Source of the DNA: Enoplolaimus lenunculus
Taxonomy: Eukaryota; Nematoda; Enoplea; Enoplida; Thoracostomopsidae
Direction of reading: 5' to 3'
DNA length: 64,000 nt
Assembly: GCA_030248215.1 (NCBI GenBank)
Contig: JASANG010003346.1
Span: 1 to 64,000, forward strand
Below are positions 48,271-60,986 of this stretch, piece by piece; positions within the stretch are counted from its first letter, which is position 1, and every line of letters starts with the position of its first letter. Position numbers and translations under genes: made by a program. The notes below the pieces were generated by a model. It was not told the DNA's origin and searched no databases. It saw nothing but the letters and a program-made list of their open reading frames with translations.

Positions 48271-50198
48271 ACCCGAGAGAACGCCAGCATCCGGACCTGG
48301 AATATGAAAAACAGCAATCACACTCCCCCAAACTCAACCATACTAAAAACAAAGAACCACAGCTTACTAAGCATCCCTTTATGCCTAAAAACAACCTCGT
48401 ACCCCATCGCTTGTCCTAAACACTTCTACCCCCAATCCCATTCTGACTATCCCTCTTAGGCTGATGCGAGGCGTTGCTTAACTTAAAATTTGAAAATTTT
48501 CAAAATTCAAACTGCCGTTACAGACAGTTTCTCTTCTTTTCCCCCTACGGTGCACAACACACCCCTTGCCTCTCTGAAGAACACCACCGCCCCTTGTGCA
48601 AATATCTCGCGGCTCCCCTTCCAAAATGTAGTTTCTGCTTTTGCGATTTGCCGCGTGTACACCCTCACACAGTTGCGGGCAAGTTTCTAGATATGCGCTC
48701 AACGCGATACAGGCGGCTGTTCTCATACTAGGGGGCGCAAGTGCCCACCCATTGAATTACCTTCCGTTGAGCCTATGATTAAGTTAAATTAATGAGCTCA
48801 CAACAGCGCCGAACATAGCGCCCCAAAGGTAAGCTTAAAGGGCAGAACTATGAAGCCCATCCCCCATATGTAACTACACTTTGAAGTTCCTGTGGTGAGT
48901 TGGAATTTCCTGTGTGTCTTATCGTGTACATTTATATAGTTCTTCCCGGACAGGAGGTATGAGCCTAAAAGGTGAGCCTTTATGAATACGAACTGTAACC
49001 AAGACATGTCTAAGGCAGTCTAAATAATCTGAGAACTACATCTAGCCATCACTAGCCTCTCAGGCCCGCGCAATTCCTTCTTCTCCTACCCCTCGGGGTG
49101 TCAACCCCTAATGTGTATTTTAGCAGCGCCCATGCAGTATGACAGAATGCGGAAATACGTAGATATACTTAATTTTGTGCAATCAGCTGACTATAACAGA
49201 ACTCCGGAGAGCATGGGGGCGGGACCCAAATTTCTAGGAAGAGCCGAGCCTAGGTAAGACTTAAAGCTTAACAAGTCCTTCCGACTCTTGAAAGTCTCGC
49301 TATTTAGACCGCAATTCAATTTCAGGATATGCCACCTAAATCGCCCCTTCCTTGCTATCTTAAGGCCACACAGCGACTAAATTTAGTTTCTCTAAATTCG
49401 TTAACCCACCCGGAAAATCTCTGAGCAGGGCGTTGTGTTTCAACAAGACAAACGGTAAGGATGCCGACACTGTGCAACTATCCCACTAGTCACGAAAATA
49501 TCTAGTCATTAAATCCTGCAATTGGAACGTACTAGTCAAACATTCGAAAATACAAAACAGTATCACGGTGCGTGAAAGTGAGGAGAGGTGGTAGCGATTT
49601 CATAGACCCCATGAGCAAAGCGAAAGCCCCGTTTCAAATTTGTAAGCAAAATCTATGCTACTTATACCCTACACTGCTAACCCTATCACTAAATAACAAC
49701 AATAAAATGAAATAACATAAAAAGAATACAGATATACGTACACAGGCATACAACGATACAGGAATACAACCAAACAAGTTGGGATCCAAGAGGCTGAACC
49801 AGGGCTTATTCAGGGCGAAAGTCTCGCATAGCAAAAACGGAGCTCATCTATTAACAAAACTCAACGTGTCTCAGAAATGATCGTCCACTGGAATGTGTCC
49901 TACACTCGACCATGCTCATCAGTCACTCACTGCTAAATGCGCAGTAACTTTAAACCGAGCTAAGGCTAGAAAACCTATCAAGTAGCGTGTTTCTAGTCAC
50001 ACATTACATAACCTTACAGCTTCTAATCACATCTATTGCGCGTACTAATTGGTCGGGTTCCCAGGGTCCGCGCTCATTTAATGTTTTTATGCTTATTATT
50101 GAATGGTAGCAATGTGAACTAGGGTGGAGTAACCTAGAGGTTAGTTACTAAAAACATGACTACAATCATGGAGCCGCCATACATGTATAAAAGACAAA

Positions 50199-50275
50199 AA
50201 CACAACAACGGCAATGACAATTACAATAATGGTCATAATAATATTAATAATAATATAACAATAACGACAATTGCC
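50199..50275. repeat. Trinucleotide-like simple sequence
   Basis: CAACAACGGCAATGACAA followed by ATAATAATATTAATAATAAT. Degenerate AAC/AAT repeats. Confidence 0.7.
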
Positions 50276-50279
50276 TAAA

Positions 50280-51709
50280 CCGTGTCAGATTTTTCAAATC
50301 GCATTGCTTTTGGTTACGGCCAAGAAAAACAATGTCCCTGACAATATTGCAGAAGACAACTATTTTTTAGGCCAAGTTTGATGTAGACCACAGAGAACGT
50401 AACGTTTTTATATGTAGCGCTTCAACCCTTTGGCACAATTAATATTTTTTCATGAGACATTTAATTTTAAGACAGCATACCAAGCAATAGGTTTTCAGCT
50501 GGGAGACGTTTACGAACACCACTGAATTATATAAGCTTGATCCTGCCGCTCAAAGAATCTCTCACATTTTGCTGAGATTTTGTAATCATACGTGTACTTT
50601 ATAATGTTCAATATCATGTTTGCAATTTGATGCTCATAGTACAGCCTATGAAGAAAAAAGTTATTTTGAATCAAACGCTATATCAGTATATTATTCTTTA
50701 GGTTCGAAATCCATTTATCCCTGTTTTGCCATAAATTACTTCATAGTCGTTGTCACACTTACCAGTTGTAACTATTTTTAGGCTATTTCGGTTTTGATTC
50801 GCTGAGATTTAAACCTTGGTATTTACGTGCAAGTTATAAGTTGCAAATTTTGCATGCAACTTGCAGCAGCAAACAGTGTTTTTCAAGTTTCAGCATTATG
50901 CGTCGTCCACATCATCTTGTTGTCACCGATTTGAGGAAAATAAAACTCAATTTCCCGCAGAGAAATTTTAACAATGTGGAAATTGATAAGATCTAAATAT
51001 ATATTGATTGGAAAATTGAAACTATTTTAAACTAAGTTTAAAATTTTACCCATTGTTTTGAACTAAAGTAACATCAATTTTAAACTACCCTGTTAGTTTA
51101 TATAACCGGACCTTTAAATTGAAAACAAAATAATGTAACAATTTAGGGAATTGATACGAAATCTTTGATCAACTAGAAATTCGATTTCAATTTCCAAATA
51201 GCAGTTTACAATGGGTTGGTTATTCACTTTAGTTACTTGTTTACAAATTTTATATAAAAGGTAAATTGGTAATTGCAACCGCAAATAAAGACATCGTTTG
51301 TGGTCTTATAACATGACTTCATTAGAATTAAAATAGACCAAGACTCATAACTATTAAGAACCACTGACCACGGGCTAGTGTGTCGATTAAGCCCATGTTA
51401 CAAAGAAGTTTCTTTCCTTTGCCGTTCTTGTGTGACACAAAAATGTCGCAGTTCACGCGGAAACATTCTTTTGCACTTGAATTTTTGTATTGCGCATTTA
51501 AGGAGCTAGAGGTATATATGCGTATCCAACTCACCTTTTTGAGGGTTTGAAAATTATTGGAGGGCATACAAACTTGGGATATTTACAAACAAGTTTGTAA
51601 GATTTCTGGAGGGTTGTCATTTTCCAGGAGGGACTGAGTCCCCGTGTTTCTTCCTCTTGTTACGGACAAGATCCACAAAAGAAATTTTCCTGAACGTAAG
51701 GAACAGACT
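50280..51709. other. Gene-free stretch before the LINE
   Basis: No gene. Near 50900 it shares ATGCGTCGTCCAC with 17145. At 51600-51665 GGAGGGACTGAGTCCCC with TGTTACGG resembles 63440-63500 (CCAGGAGGGCTGAGCC, GGTTACGG), another interspersed repeat end. Confidence 0.4.
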
Positions 51710-54440
51710 GCAACTAAATAATTACGTATGAATATTAACTTTTTTATTTGTGTTAATTGGGATATGTTGCTTAATTCGGTTTTCAGTGTTGAGGCAAAGT
51801 GATATCTGTTTAGTCATGTAATACTTAGCGCAATAGAAGTTTTCGTCCCGGAAAGAACAGTTAGTACTAGTGTTCGTTATCCAAAGTTTATTAAAAAACT
51901 CTTGAAATGAAAACTTAAAGCGTGGCAGATTTTCAAAGCCAAAGGAGACAAAACTTTATACGACTGTATTATGGATCATTCACGTAATACTGTCTACGCT
52001 ACTGTAAAAAATTGTCCACACACCTGGTTTTAAGGGCGGGACAAAACGACAATGTCCTTAAGCTATAAGGACTTCACAGAAGGTGTAACTAGATAGTGGG
52101 TTTTGAAAGCAGGTCCTTCGAAGGGACTAAGGACAATATAGACACTGTCCGGACACAGTGTCTGACAATACGAGTTCCTTCAAACAGACCCTGTATAATT
52201 ACAAAGCTACAAAGCAAAGTTCCTTCCGACAAACTTTGCGTTATGAAATAAGCTGAGTCCCTTCTGACAGACTATGGACAAAACAGTTGTCCTTTAAATA
52301 CCGTATTGACAATTTAGCATGGGTATGGACGGCAACGTGACCAAGCATAGGTCGTCCATAGAGAGTGCGAGTTGTCAGTAGGGTCTACACAGGATATGAG
52401 TGACATTTGGACATGTAATTTGGAAACAATAAAATTACAGACTTACGGACTCGTACGTGGGGACAATTATTTACAGTAGCGTAGACAGTATAACGTGGAT
52501 GACCCATTACTCATAAATGTGTCACGGAAATCAAAAAATTTAAGCAAAAGAGAGAAAACGCAATATTAAGTTGTCGTAATAAAAATTCTATTTTTAAATT
52601 TATTACAACTCGCCTAGATGTTAAGTCTGGAATAAGCGCCTTGAAAAACAACAATGGTGTTTTCTCGCTTAATAGTCACATGCGTGCTGAGATAATGGCT
52701 GAAGCGTTTGCATCGGTGTTTACGAACGAAAATACCACTACCAATTTCAATCTTGATTCTCGGACTGAAAGTAAACACTCATGGGTCTCCTTTACCCCAG
52801 ATGTAGTGTGGAAAGCTATCGGTGAAATAAAACCTAAAAATTGCACGTCTACTGACGGTTTTAGCCAATTCTTTTTGAAAAATCTAAGAGACTCTTTAGC
52901 TTTGCCGCTTTCTCACATATTTAAACAATCATTTAGCAACGGAGTTATACCTGGCCCTTGGCTTGAGTCAATTATTGTTCCTTTGTACAAAAAAGGTGAG
53001 CTGTCTGACCCATTAAACTACAGACCTATTTCTCTTTTATCTTGCTGTAGCAAAGTTATGGAATCAATTATATCAAAATCATTAAAAAAATTTCTTCGAC
53101 ATGGAAATCTATTAACTAGTTATCAACACGGTTTCGTCGCAAAAAATCCACCTGTACGCAGCTTATTGAAAGCGTGGCCGATTGGGCCCGTTGTTTGGAT
53201 GTTAAATCTATTATTGATGTCATATATATTGATTTCGCCAAAGCGTTCGATACAGTCCCACATCAGCGGCTTTTGCACAAATTGTCTGCCTATGGTATTT
53301 CAGGTCACCTGCATAAATGGCTCTCTGCTTTTTTGCATAGAAGAAGTTTTCGAGTCAAAATCAATAATGTTCTCTCAGAATCAAGGCCTGTAACGTCAGG
53401 TGTACCGCAAGGTAGCGTACTTGGTCCGACATTGTTTTCTATATATTTCAAAGATATAACAACTTGTTTTGACCATGTTATTTGCAAAACTTTTCGCAGA
53501 TGATGTAAAATTGTATATAATGTATGATAAACTCACCACAAATGCTTGTCAGTATCTTCAAGATTCGCTAAACAATATAGCCGCCTGGTCAAAATGCTGG
53601 GAGTTAATTATCTCGGTTCCGAAATGCAACATTATGCATATAGGTGCGTACAATTCTAAACGTAAATACTCCCTTAATAATATTGAATTACCAGTTGCAC
53701 ACGAAGTTAAAGATTTAGGCGTAATTATACAAGATAATTTCAAGTTCAGGTCACACATCAATCATATTTTGAAAAACGCGTACCGTTTAATTAACATGTC
53801 ATTTCGTTGTTTTTATCACTGCAGTGTCGATACGTTTTTAATGTATTAGTGTACCTTTGTTTGTCCTATTCTTGAATATGCTTCACCTGTTTGGTCCCCT
53901 TGCACAGTGGGTGATATTGACAAACTTGAGGGAGTTAAAAAAATTTTACACGGCGAGTTTTTTGGCGATTTTATAAAAGTTATGCTCCATATAACGAGCG
54001 GTTAAAAAAATTAGACATTGAACCTCTTGAACTACGACGGTTAAAAGCGGACCTCGTAATGGTATTTAAATGTTTAAATAACGAAGTGGACGCGGGCTCA
54101 AACTTATTTAACATCTCACACCACAATGTTACACGTGGAAATCATATGAAGCTTTTAAAACCCAAATTTCTAACTAACAACTTAAAACACAGCTTCCATG
54201 TAAGAATCATTAACGCTTAGAATTCGCTGAACAACATGGTATCTTTACCAACCTCGTCTAAATTTTAAAAAGAGCTGGACAATGTAGATCTTAACAAATT
54301 TTTGCTGTATAATCGAAAATTAGGTTAGATATAAGTAGGCTTGTCCCTTTCTAACTATTTTATTGGTTGTAATATTCAATATAATTTTTTCTCTTGTTCG
54401 TTCGACTTACATATATACGTACGTTATTCACCAATAAAGA
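51710..54440 (+). pseudogene. Decayed non-LTR retrotransposon (LINE) ORF2, 5'-truncated
   Basis: It begins within the linker after the endonuclease (NWDMLLNSVFSVEAK, IEVFVPERTVS). After the inserted element it continues ALKNNNGVFSLNS, FASVFTNEN, SIIVPLYKKGELSDPLNYRP, ISLLSCCSKVME, then IDFAKAFDTVPHQRLL, VTSGVPQGSVLGP and KLFADDVKLY, the reverse transcriptase A, B and C regions with the F-A-D-D motif. The C-terminus has CPILEYASPVWSP. There are frame changes at about 53150 and 53470 and stops at 51790, 51907 and 53847. A tail with AATAAAGAATGAATA ends it near 54440. The motif set fits the CR1/Jockey group; the exact clade is undecided. It cannot make protein. Confidence 0.85.
51972..52506. mobile_element. 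PIF/Harbinger-like MITE inserted in the LINE (535 bp)
   Basis: Ends TGGATCATTCACG and CGTGGATGACCCA begin inverted repeats of about 46 bases that share CTGTCTACGCTACTGTAAA. TTA stands on both sides (51969-51971 and 52507-52509). Skipping the element and one TTA joins the LINE reading frame without a break (YDCITHKCVTEIKKF), which fixes both borders. A 3-bp TTA duplication suggests PIF/Harbinger. There is no transposase; the interior has further inverted AGGAC/GTCCT motifs. Confidence 0.85.
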
Positions 54441-57260
54441 ATGAATATAGTACACCATAGCACACTACACCCAAGTACGGATTTATATGTACTACTCAGT
54501 AGAAGAACGTCAGTAAAAACGAAAGCCGCTATACTAGTATAACAGGCGGGCCGTCTGCATTCGCTGGCCTACTAAAAAGGGCTACTGCTGAAGTACCCAA
54601 ACCTCTCCACCAACTCGGCAAACAAAGTCTCCAAACTCAAAACCCGTCAAAATGAAATTTTCCCTAAACTAAGGAGCAGTGCTATCTATAGCCGAACTCT
54701 TTGAACATTGCAACTTTCCTTGGAGTTCTTTCCGGGTTTGTTGTTGTTTTCGTTGCTGTTTTCGTTGTTTATGGTGTTGTTGTAACCTATGCTTGTTTAT
54801 TTCTAAAGCAAAATGGAGCAGCTTAAATTTTGCCAAAAATTGTAGCTCGATATGGAATGCACTAGTCAGAGAATCTCGGTTGGTGGCACCCTGGACAAAA
54901 CAAACAAAAGTGGAAATGTCATGAAAAATAATGTTTCCGTAAATTATCCAAAATTATTGGCCGAAAAGTTTAATAATAGATGAAGTTCAGTTTAAAATTG
55001 CGCAAACGAGTAAACTCGAGAGTTGATTAAAGATAACGCTAACGTTAAACCATTTATACTGCCAGATAAAAACCTGTGATCGTTGGTATATATGTAAACC
55101 ATCACAAATCTGTGAATATGCGACTATTCGAATACAAATAATGTACATTTAAGAGACAAATGTCTTATATCTTTGTTATATTTGATTAGAACCTGCTTAA
55201 GACTCACGTTAAGCTCATACCTTGGCAACACTGATTGTTACAAGATTTATATTTACCTAATAAGCCATGATAAAAGCGATATCACATGTTAATGTGAACG
55301 CTAATATATATGTTACCATCACAGATCTTGGGATATGCGATTATTTGAACACGGATGCTGGATATTTTAAAGTTATACAAACGGTAATTAGGTTTACTAG
55401 GTTACAATTTTTTAGTTCGCGTTTAACGCACTTGATAGCGTCACCTAGTCCTGAAATCCATGCAAAAATTTTGCAAACTCAGCTTCATTTCACTATGACA
55501 TGTGTTGACTTGGATCCTGTGCGGTCACCCATGAGGCTACCCACAAAACCACCCACACCGTATGTTAATTAGGTGCACTCTTAACCTTTTCGATTTAATG
55601 TTTTATAGTAATTATTAAATTATCTTAAGTTTTTAAGTCTTTTAGGAATAAAAATACTTATTTGCAAGTTTATTTGTGTAAAATTTTTTAGAGTAGGCAA
55701 ATAAAATCATCTACGTTTAAAGTTTTAATTTACCACTACAGTTTTTTAAAACTACATGAAATAAATGAACTCATGTGTTTAAAATTTTTACATTTTAATT
55801 GACCTTCGAGTCAAATAACATTGATAGTAGCAGAAAACTGATAAATCTTATAGTACAATTTATTATATACTAGACAACTTTAAAACCGTAGTGGTAAATT
55901 GAAATTCAAAATTTTAATGTATTTTTGTCACTGCTCTAGGGCAGTGACTCTGCTTTCGTTTGCGGTAATCTTCAAAGAAATATGTGCTGTAGATAGGTAA
56001 GAACGTTTTGTAAGTCTGTTATAAACAGTAAATTGTAGACTGTATTTTTTACAAACATACACAATGGATCGACTGTGTATCATTTCCGGTTTAATGTCCG
56101 ACAAAACACCGATATTTGTATCTGGTTACTGTTTTCAAAATAAACCAACCTGGTACCGTATGTTCATGATTGTGTTGTTGAATATCATTAACCAGGTTTT
56201 TACAAGCTGACAAATTTATTTCATTGCTGCGATTATATTTCAACCCAAGTTTAGAAGCTCACGTTTTTCGATCTAAGTGAAAATATAGATTTTGACGTGA
56301 TTTTTAGCACATGTGTATGGCAGATAAACATGTTTATTCAAAGATGATATGCGCAAATTCTGCTGGAACTTTGAAATAACAACAAAACCGTCATTGAAGG
56401 CGACAAAACTATCGTAATGACAATTTTCTGCAGTTCCTTTGCTTGTATGCCAAGAAGGAGATACATAGATGATGTTGTGCCTGGTTGTCAGACCGGACAT
56501 TTGTGCAGCCAATTAGCAGCTCCGCTCCGGTAATTTTAAGCCCAACGGCGCCTTGCTACCTACTACGCTGCGACTACGACTGCAGTTTTGGCCGTCCGTT
56601 GAAGCATTACTCGCAACTTCGCTCAATATAGACCAAACGAAACGTCAGTTTTAAGGCCTGGGAGGACAAATTGTTTGCCCACTTAGCATAAAAGAGACTA
56701 GAGTAAATGTGTTATAAAAGTTTGGCAAGAAACTTTCACGTTCAACTTAGCAAATAAAATGCGCCTCGAAAACGTTTGTTTTAATGCAAGCGAAAAATTT
56801 TGTTTGTTCCAAAATAAGTTTTTTTCAACTCGTAATAACTCAAATAGCTTCATCTAAACTTCTAAAACAAACCGAGCTAACACACGATAGTTTGGTCAAC
56901 CACGAGTTAGGTTTCTACATTAGGTATAGATAAGACGGAAAGCTGTAATTAGTTCTTTGAAAACAAATAAAAATAAACGTTGCACATAGTGTAGTATATA
57001 TTAATATATTGATGTTCAACTCGAGATTTAATTATTAATAGCAGCATTGTCCGGAGAACCTGAAAAACTCATATAAAATAGTTAAAAACAAAAACTTAAA
57101 AATTACACAAAGTTTGATAAAAAATATATATAAAACCGCAGTACGTTTTTTGAATGCTGAAAGTTCGCGAAATGGTTTCATTACTGCCTAAACAATATGA
57201 ATTTTAAAAATCAGAGTAGCTGACGCAGATAAAGCAATTTTGCAGTGAAAAAACACAATT

Positions 57261-57399
57261 CGAGGTTTTCGTTTTGACCAACGTGTAGCAAATAGGCCGT
57301 ATATACCAAAAGGACTGGGTGAAATGTCTGAAAAATATATTCCGAGGTTTTCATTTAGACCAACGTATAGCGAATAGGCCTTATATACACCAAAAGGAG
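57261..57399. repeat. Local direct duplication, about 57 bp, offset about 80 bp
   Basis: CGAGGTTTTCGTTTTGACCA with AATAGGCCGTATATACC recurs as CGAGGTTTTCATTTAGACCA with AATAGGCCTTATATACACC. Two units only. Confidence 0.65.
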
Positions 57400-59488
57400 T
57401 CTGTTCTCCATAAGTCCCTTATTGCAAATACTGACGCCAAACACTCGTTCAATTTACTATTACATAAAAATTTTACTATTGCAATTTACTATTGTTTACA
57501 CCGTTTCATTTTCGAGTATGCTGTTGCAAGATATGTACGATTCATTAATATATTTGATGATGTGGTTATATAATTCTTTAACAACTTTAGTTGGTTACTC
57601 TTTCAGCTATATGAAAAACTATAATTCATTATATTCTTAAAATGTTTCGATGTTTGGAATCATTATTTTTGTTCAAGTCCTTTTTTAAAAGCAAAAAATT
57701 AATCTTTGGTACCTGTCCGCTTTTGCTTCACAAGCTTTGCAACCTAAGTGTGAGCGTAGCATTAAGTCCAAACTTAAGTTCAGGTTTTAGCCTAATTCTA
57801 AACCTAATGTTTGAGCCTAAACCTGCATTTTTTTTAATCTCAGCAATGATGATTTATCTTGTATTGTATAAAACACATCATTGCTTTTAGATATCTTTTG
57901 TCTTTTGAATAATTTATTTTTACTACAAAACAATGTATATTTTCAATGTGTAGGGTTTTATGTTTTTAATGCTTACATGTAATGCGAGAAAACGATATAA
58001 CCTTAGGTTACAAATTGAAAAAAAAGAAACCAAAAGTTTAAAATTACCAATTGTTTATATTGCTTTGATAAGTTGATAACATTTATTATTGAAAATTTGC
58101 ACAAAAGTTAATAAACGTTTGAAACAATCATTTAAACAACTCGCGTCAAACTTTGCGAATTTATTATTGAAAACAACTTTAGCTGAGAGGATTTATTGCT
58201 CATGCTTGTCTGTCCAAGATTTTAAATGATAAACAAAGGCAGAGATTCACAGTTTGTCCCGTTTTGTGAAAAAGGTTTAGGTTGTATTTTATCTTTAGCA
58301 AACATCGGTTTTATTGAAACACCGAGTTGCAAAACGAACGATGCACTGGCAGATCTAAGGAAGGACCACAAATGCCTTTCTCGACTTCAAAAATCAAAAT
58401 AAAAATTTTGTATTAAGATTTAGTACTAAAAGTACATTTGGCTTCTTGTTCGTTTCACTTCCGAGCTATTTTTGCGCTATTCAATAAAGCGCACCTCCCG
58501 TGAACAGATGGAAATTTCGCTACTTGTCATTTACGGTCATTTTAAAACCAAGTTTTCGTTTTTGAAAATATCACTTTTGGCATAATTGTTTGGTTTTGTT
58601 TGAGGTAAAGAAACGTACGACGGTAATTCAATGCTGTAACCAAAAGCGAATCTGCTTTGTGTTAAAACTGGTTAAACTTGTAGAAATATATTTCAAAGTT
58701 TTGATGTTGAAAAAAGTTGAAGTTTACCATTTAAATTTCGATATTAGTTTTATAGTTGATGCTAACAGGTGATTGTTGCACAATAGCCTTTTAACTCAAT
58801 TGCATCAAAAACGTTTTGAGTTGATACGGCTGTTGAAAATATTAATGAAATAGATTTTCAAGTAGTTTTACTCTGTGTTCGTGTGCAGTTTCAAGATAGT
58901 AGGTAATTTGTTTACCAATGTTTTTAATTTACACAAATTATGCCATCCCGTGTTAATGATAGGGGTAGATTCATTTTGGTGGCAGGCGGACTTGTGGATA
59001 TATAGAGATTGGGAAGGGTAGGCTTAGGCGTAGGCTTAACATTAGCTGAAAGATTTGGCTTATATTTAGGTTGACACTTTTTAGATGTAGGTTTGAGATT
59101 AGTGGTCTTACACTTTTAGTTAACATGGACCTCCGTTACTTATTGTTGTATTTAAAGCTGGTATTACAGGTGCAAATAGGACAACTCAACGGTCATCTTT
59201 TAAATAAGCTATACATGTGAGACCGGCTCAATATTTCAAGTAGGAGACCGTTATTCTTGTGGATGTGTATATATACGAAATGGAACCGAAGTAAGTTTTA
59301 ATTCTGAAGCTGTATTCTTATTATAAAAGAGCCGCTGAATAAACAGCCGATCAGTTACAGAATTTTATATACGTGCTCCTTGTATGAGGCGAATTTAAGC
59401 TTAAACGCCAACCAGTGGCGTACCGAGAAATTTTTATTGGGGGTACACATTAGCGGATCCAAAGGAGGGGGGGCGTACGCCCCCACAT

Positions 59489-59760
59489 TAGAAATTTTTT
59501 GTGACAAAACGGTAAGGTACCGTACAATTTTCCCCCTCAGAAAATGTTTTATAGAAAAAGATAATGTCTCTAATAATTTTTCCCTCATAATATTTTGTGA
59601 TAAAAGCATAAGGTTTTTACCTTACGATTTTCGATATCATAAAACTTTTTGGTGATAAAAGGATAAGCTCACCACCTTGTAATTTTTCCACCTCATAAAT
59701 TTTTTTGTGATAGAATTGTAAGGTTGCTATCTACCTTGCAATTTTTGCGTTTCATAACAT
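59489..59760. repeat. Four degenerate units of 50-60 bp within a decayed repeat
   Basis: Each unit has TTTTTTGTGATAAAA, then a GTAAGGT or CATAAGG phrase, CCTTACGATTTT or CTTGTAATTTTTCC, and CTCATAA. Units start near 59489, 59587, 59641 and 59699. A GGGGGGGCGTACGCCCCC palindrome precedes them. Confidence 0.55.
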
Positions 59761-60799
59761 TTGTCGCCCCATCCCCCCGTTAGAAATTTCTGAATTCGCC
59801 GCTACGGCCGCATCCTGTCAGGCCTGGCCTTTGGTTTCCGACTGAAAACAAACTAAGTATCCCTTAGCAGTACGGATCCCAGTGTTGGTGGGATTTATGA
59901 GGTTGGTACGCTCTCCTAGTTGGCTCCAAGACCAATTTCAGAGTTCTCTTTTAGGTCCTTAAAATTTGGCAGTTTGGGCATCTTGACCAGGTCGAATTGT
60001 TCGCCATCTGAATACAACTTGAACAAAATATCCCCTGCTAAACGAGCGAAAAGCTAGACACTATTGTCTTTTACTCCAGTGCAGAACTTCAGTTTGAAGG
60101 AACATCGCGAGCGAAACGATCGAGAAACAATACGTAATTTTTGTATCTAATGTAAATTATGACGCAAGTACTAATTTCGATTGGGGGGCTGTGGATTTCC
60201 TCGGCCTCTCCTCTCGGTACGCCCCTGACTCAAACGTAAAAAAATAAACGTGGTCTCAATATAAGCTTTGGGCCAGTATTTTGTAATGTTTATAGTACCA
60301 ATAATCAGCAGCGTGCAACCGAAAGTGAAATGTACCGAAGCCGGAACAGAAGATCAAACAAACTTACCGTAGCCGGACGTAATACAAAATTATACAATGT
60401 GTAATTTGTTAATCTTAGAGCATGTCTATAAATGTGTTGTCAAAAATATTGGTTTCAGGTTTATTTTTAAGAAATCCCGATAATTTATTGTCAAAGTTTT
60501 ACCAAAGCTTAGTCAATTTTTGTAAAAAATTTTCCTCCTGTTACGTCATAAAAATTCTATTTGTTTATGAAGATAGGAAATTGTTAAAGTGTTGTGATAT
60601 GAACAAAAATACCTTACAACGCGCAATTAAAACCTTGGATTAATATTTGTGCTGTCGTTGTTATTTAGTCTTTTTCTTATGGGCGCCGCGAAATTTTTAG
60701 ATTTTCGGTCTGTCCTTTTCTATATGTACTTATATATATAAATTACTGAAGAATTCTAGGCTGACAGCAATTGCATTCCCTTGTATATAATTACTGGCG

Positions 60800-60985
60800 C
60801 TCATGATAGTTTTTAAATTTTTATAAAAAAATCACATATTTTAAAAAGTTTAAATTTCTTAAAAATTCGTATTTATAAAAAATCTAAATTTTTTAAAAAC
60901 TTCAAATTTTATAAAAATTTATATTTTTTAAAAATATTTAATTTTTCTGAAATCGTAAATCTTTTAAAAACCTTGATTTTTTTAA
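60800..60985. repeat. AT-only degenerate tandem repeat next to an acceptor site
   Basis: Units of AAATTTTTTAAAAA and TTTATAAAAA repeat about every 20 bases up to the TTTTTTTAAG acceptor of the channel exon at 60987. Confidence 0.6.
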
Positions 60986-60986
60986 G

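Larger units (their letters stand above)
44400..50100. other. ORF-less block of distinct composition
   Basis: About 5.7 kb that look different from the surroundings: more balanced base use, fewer A/T runs, and almost no MITEs. There is no ORF of interest on either strand and no reverse transcriptase or transposase. It contains the promoter at 45921 and the 178-bp satellite at 46850. A TGTTACGGG at 44407 resembles an LTR start, but I found no matching second copy. It could be a long non-coding retroelement derivative or a non-coding RNA locus. Confidence 0.4.
54441..60986. other. Gene-poor stretch upstream of the channel exons
   Basis: No supported exon on either strand. The channel's N-terminal exon, with the conserved His-Gly motif of the family, should lie here or to the left, but I could not find it. 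A decayed GC-rich repeat sits at 59430-59800 and CAGCGTGCAACCG with GTAGCCGGACG at 60309-60380 looks like a hAT-like fragment. TTAGGC motifs occur at 59020-59040. Confidence 0.4.
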
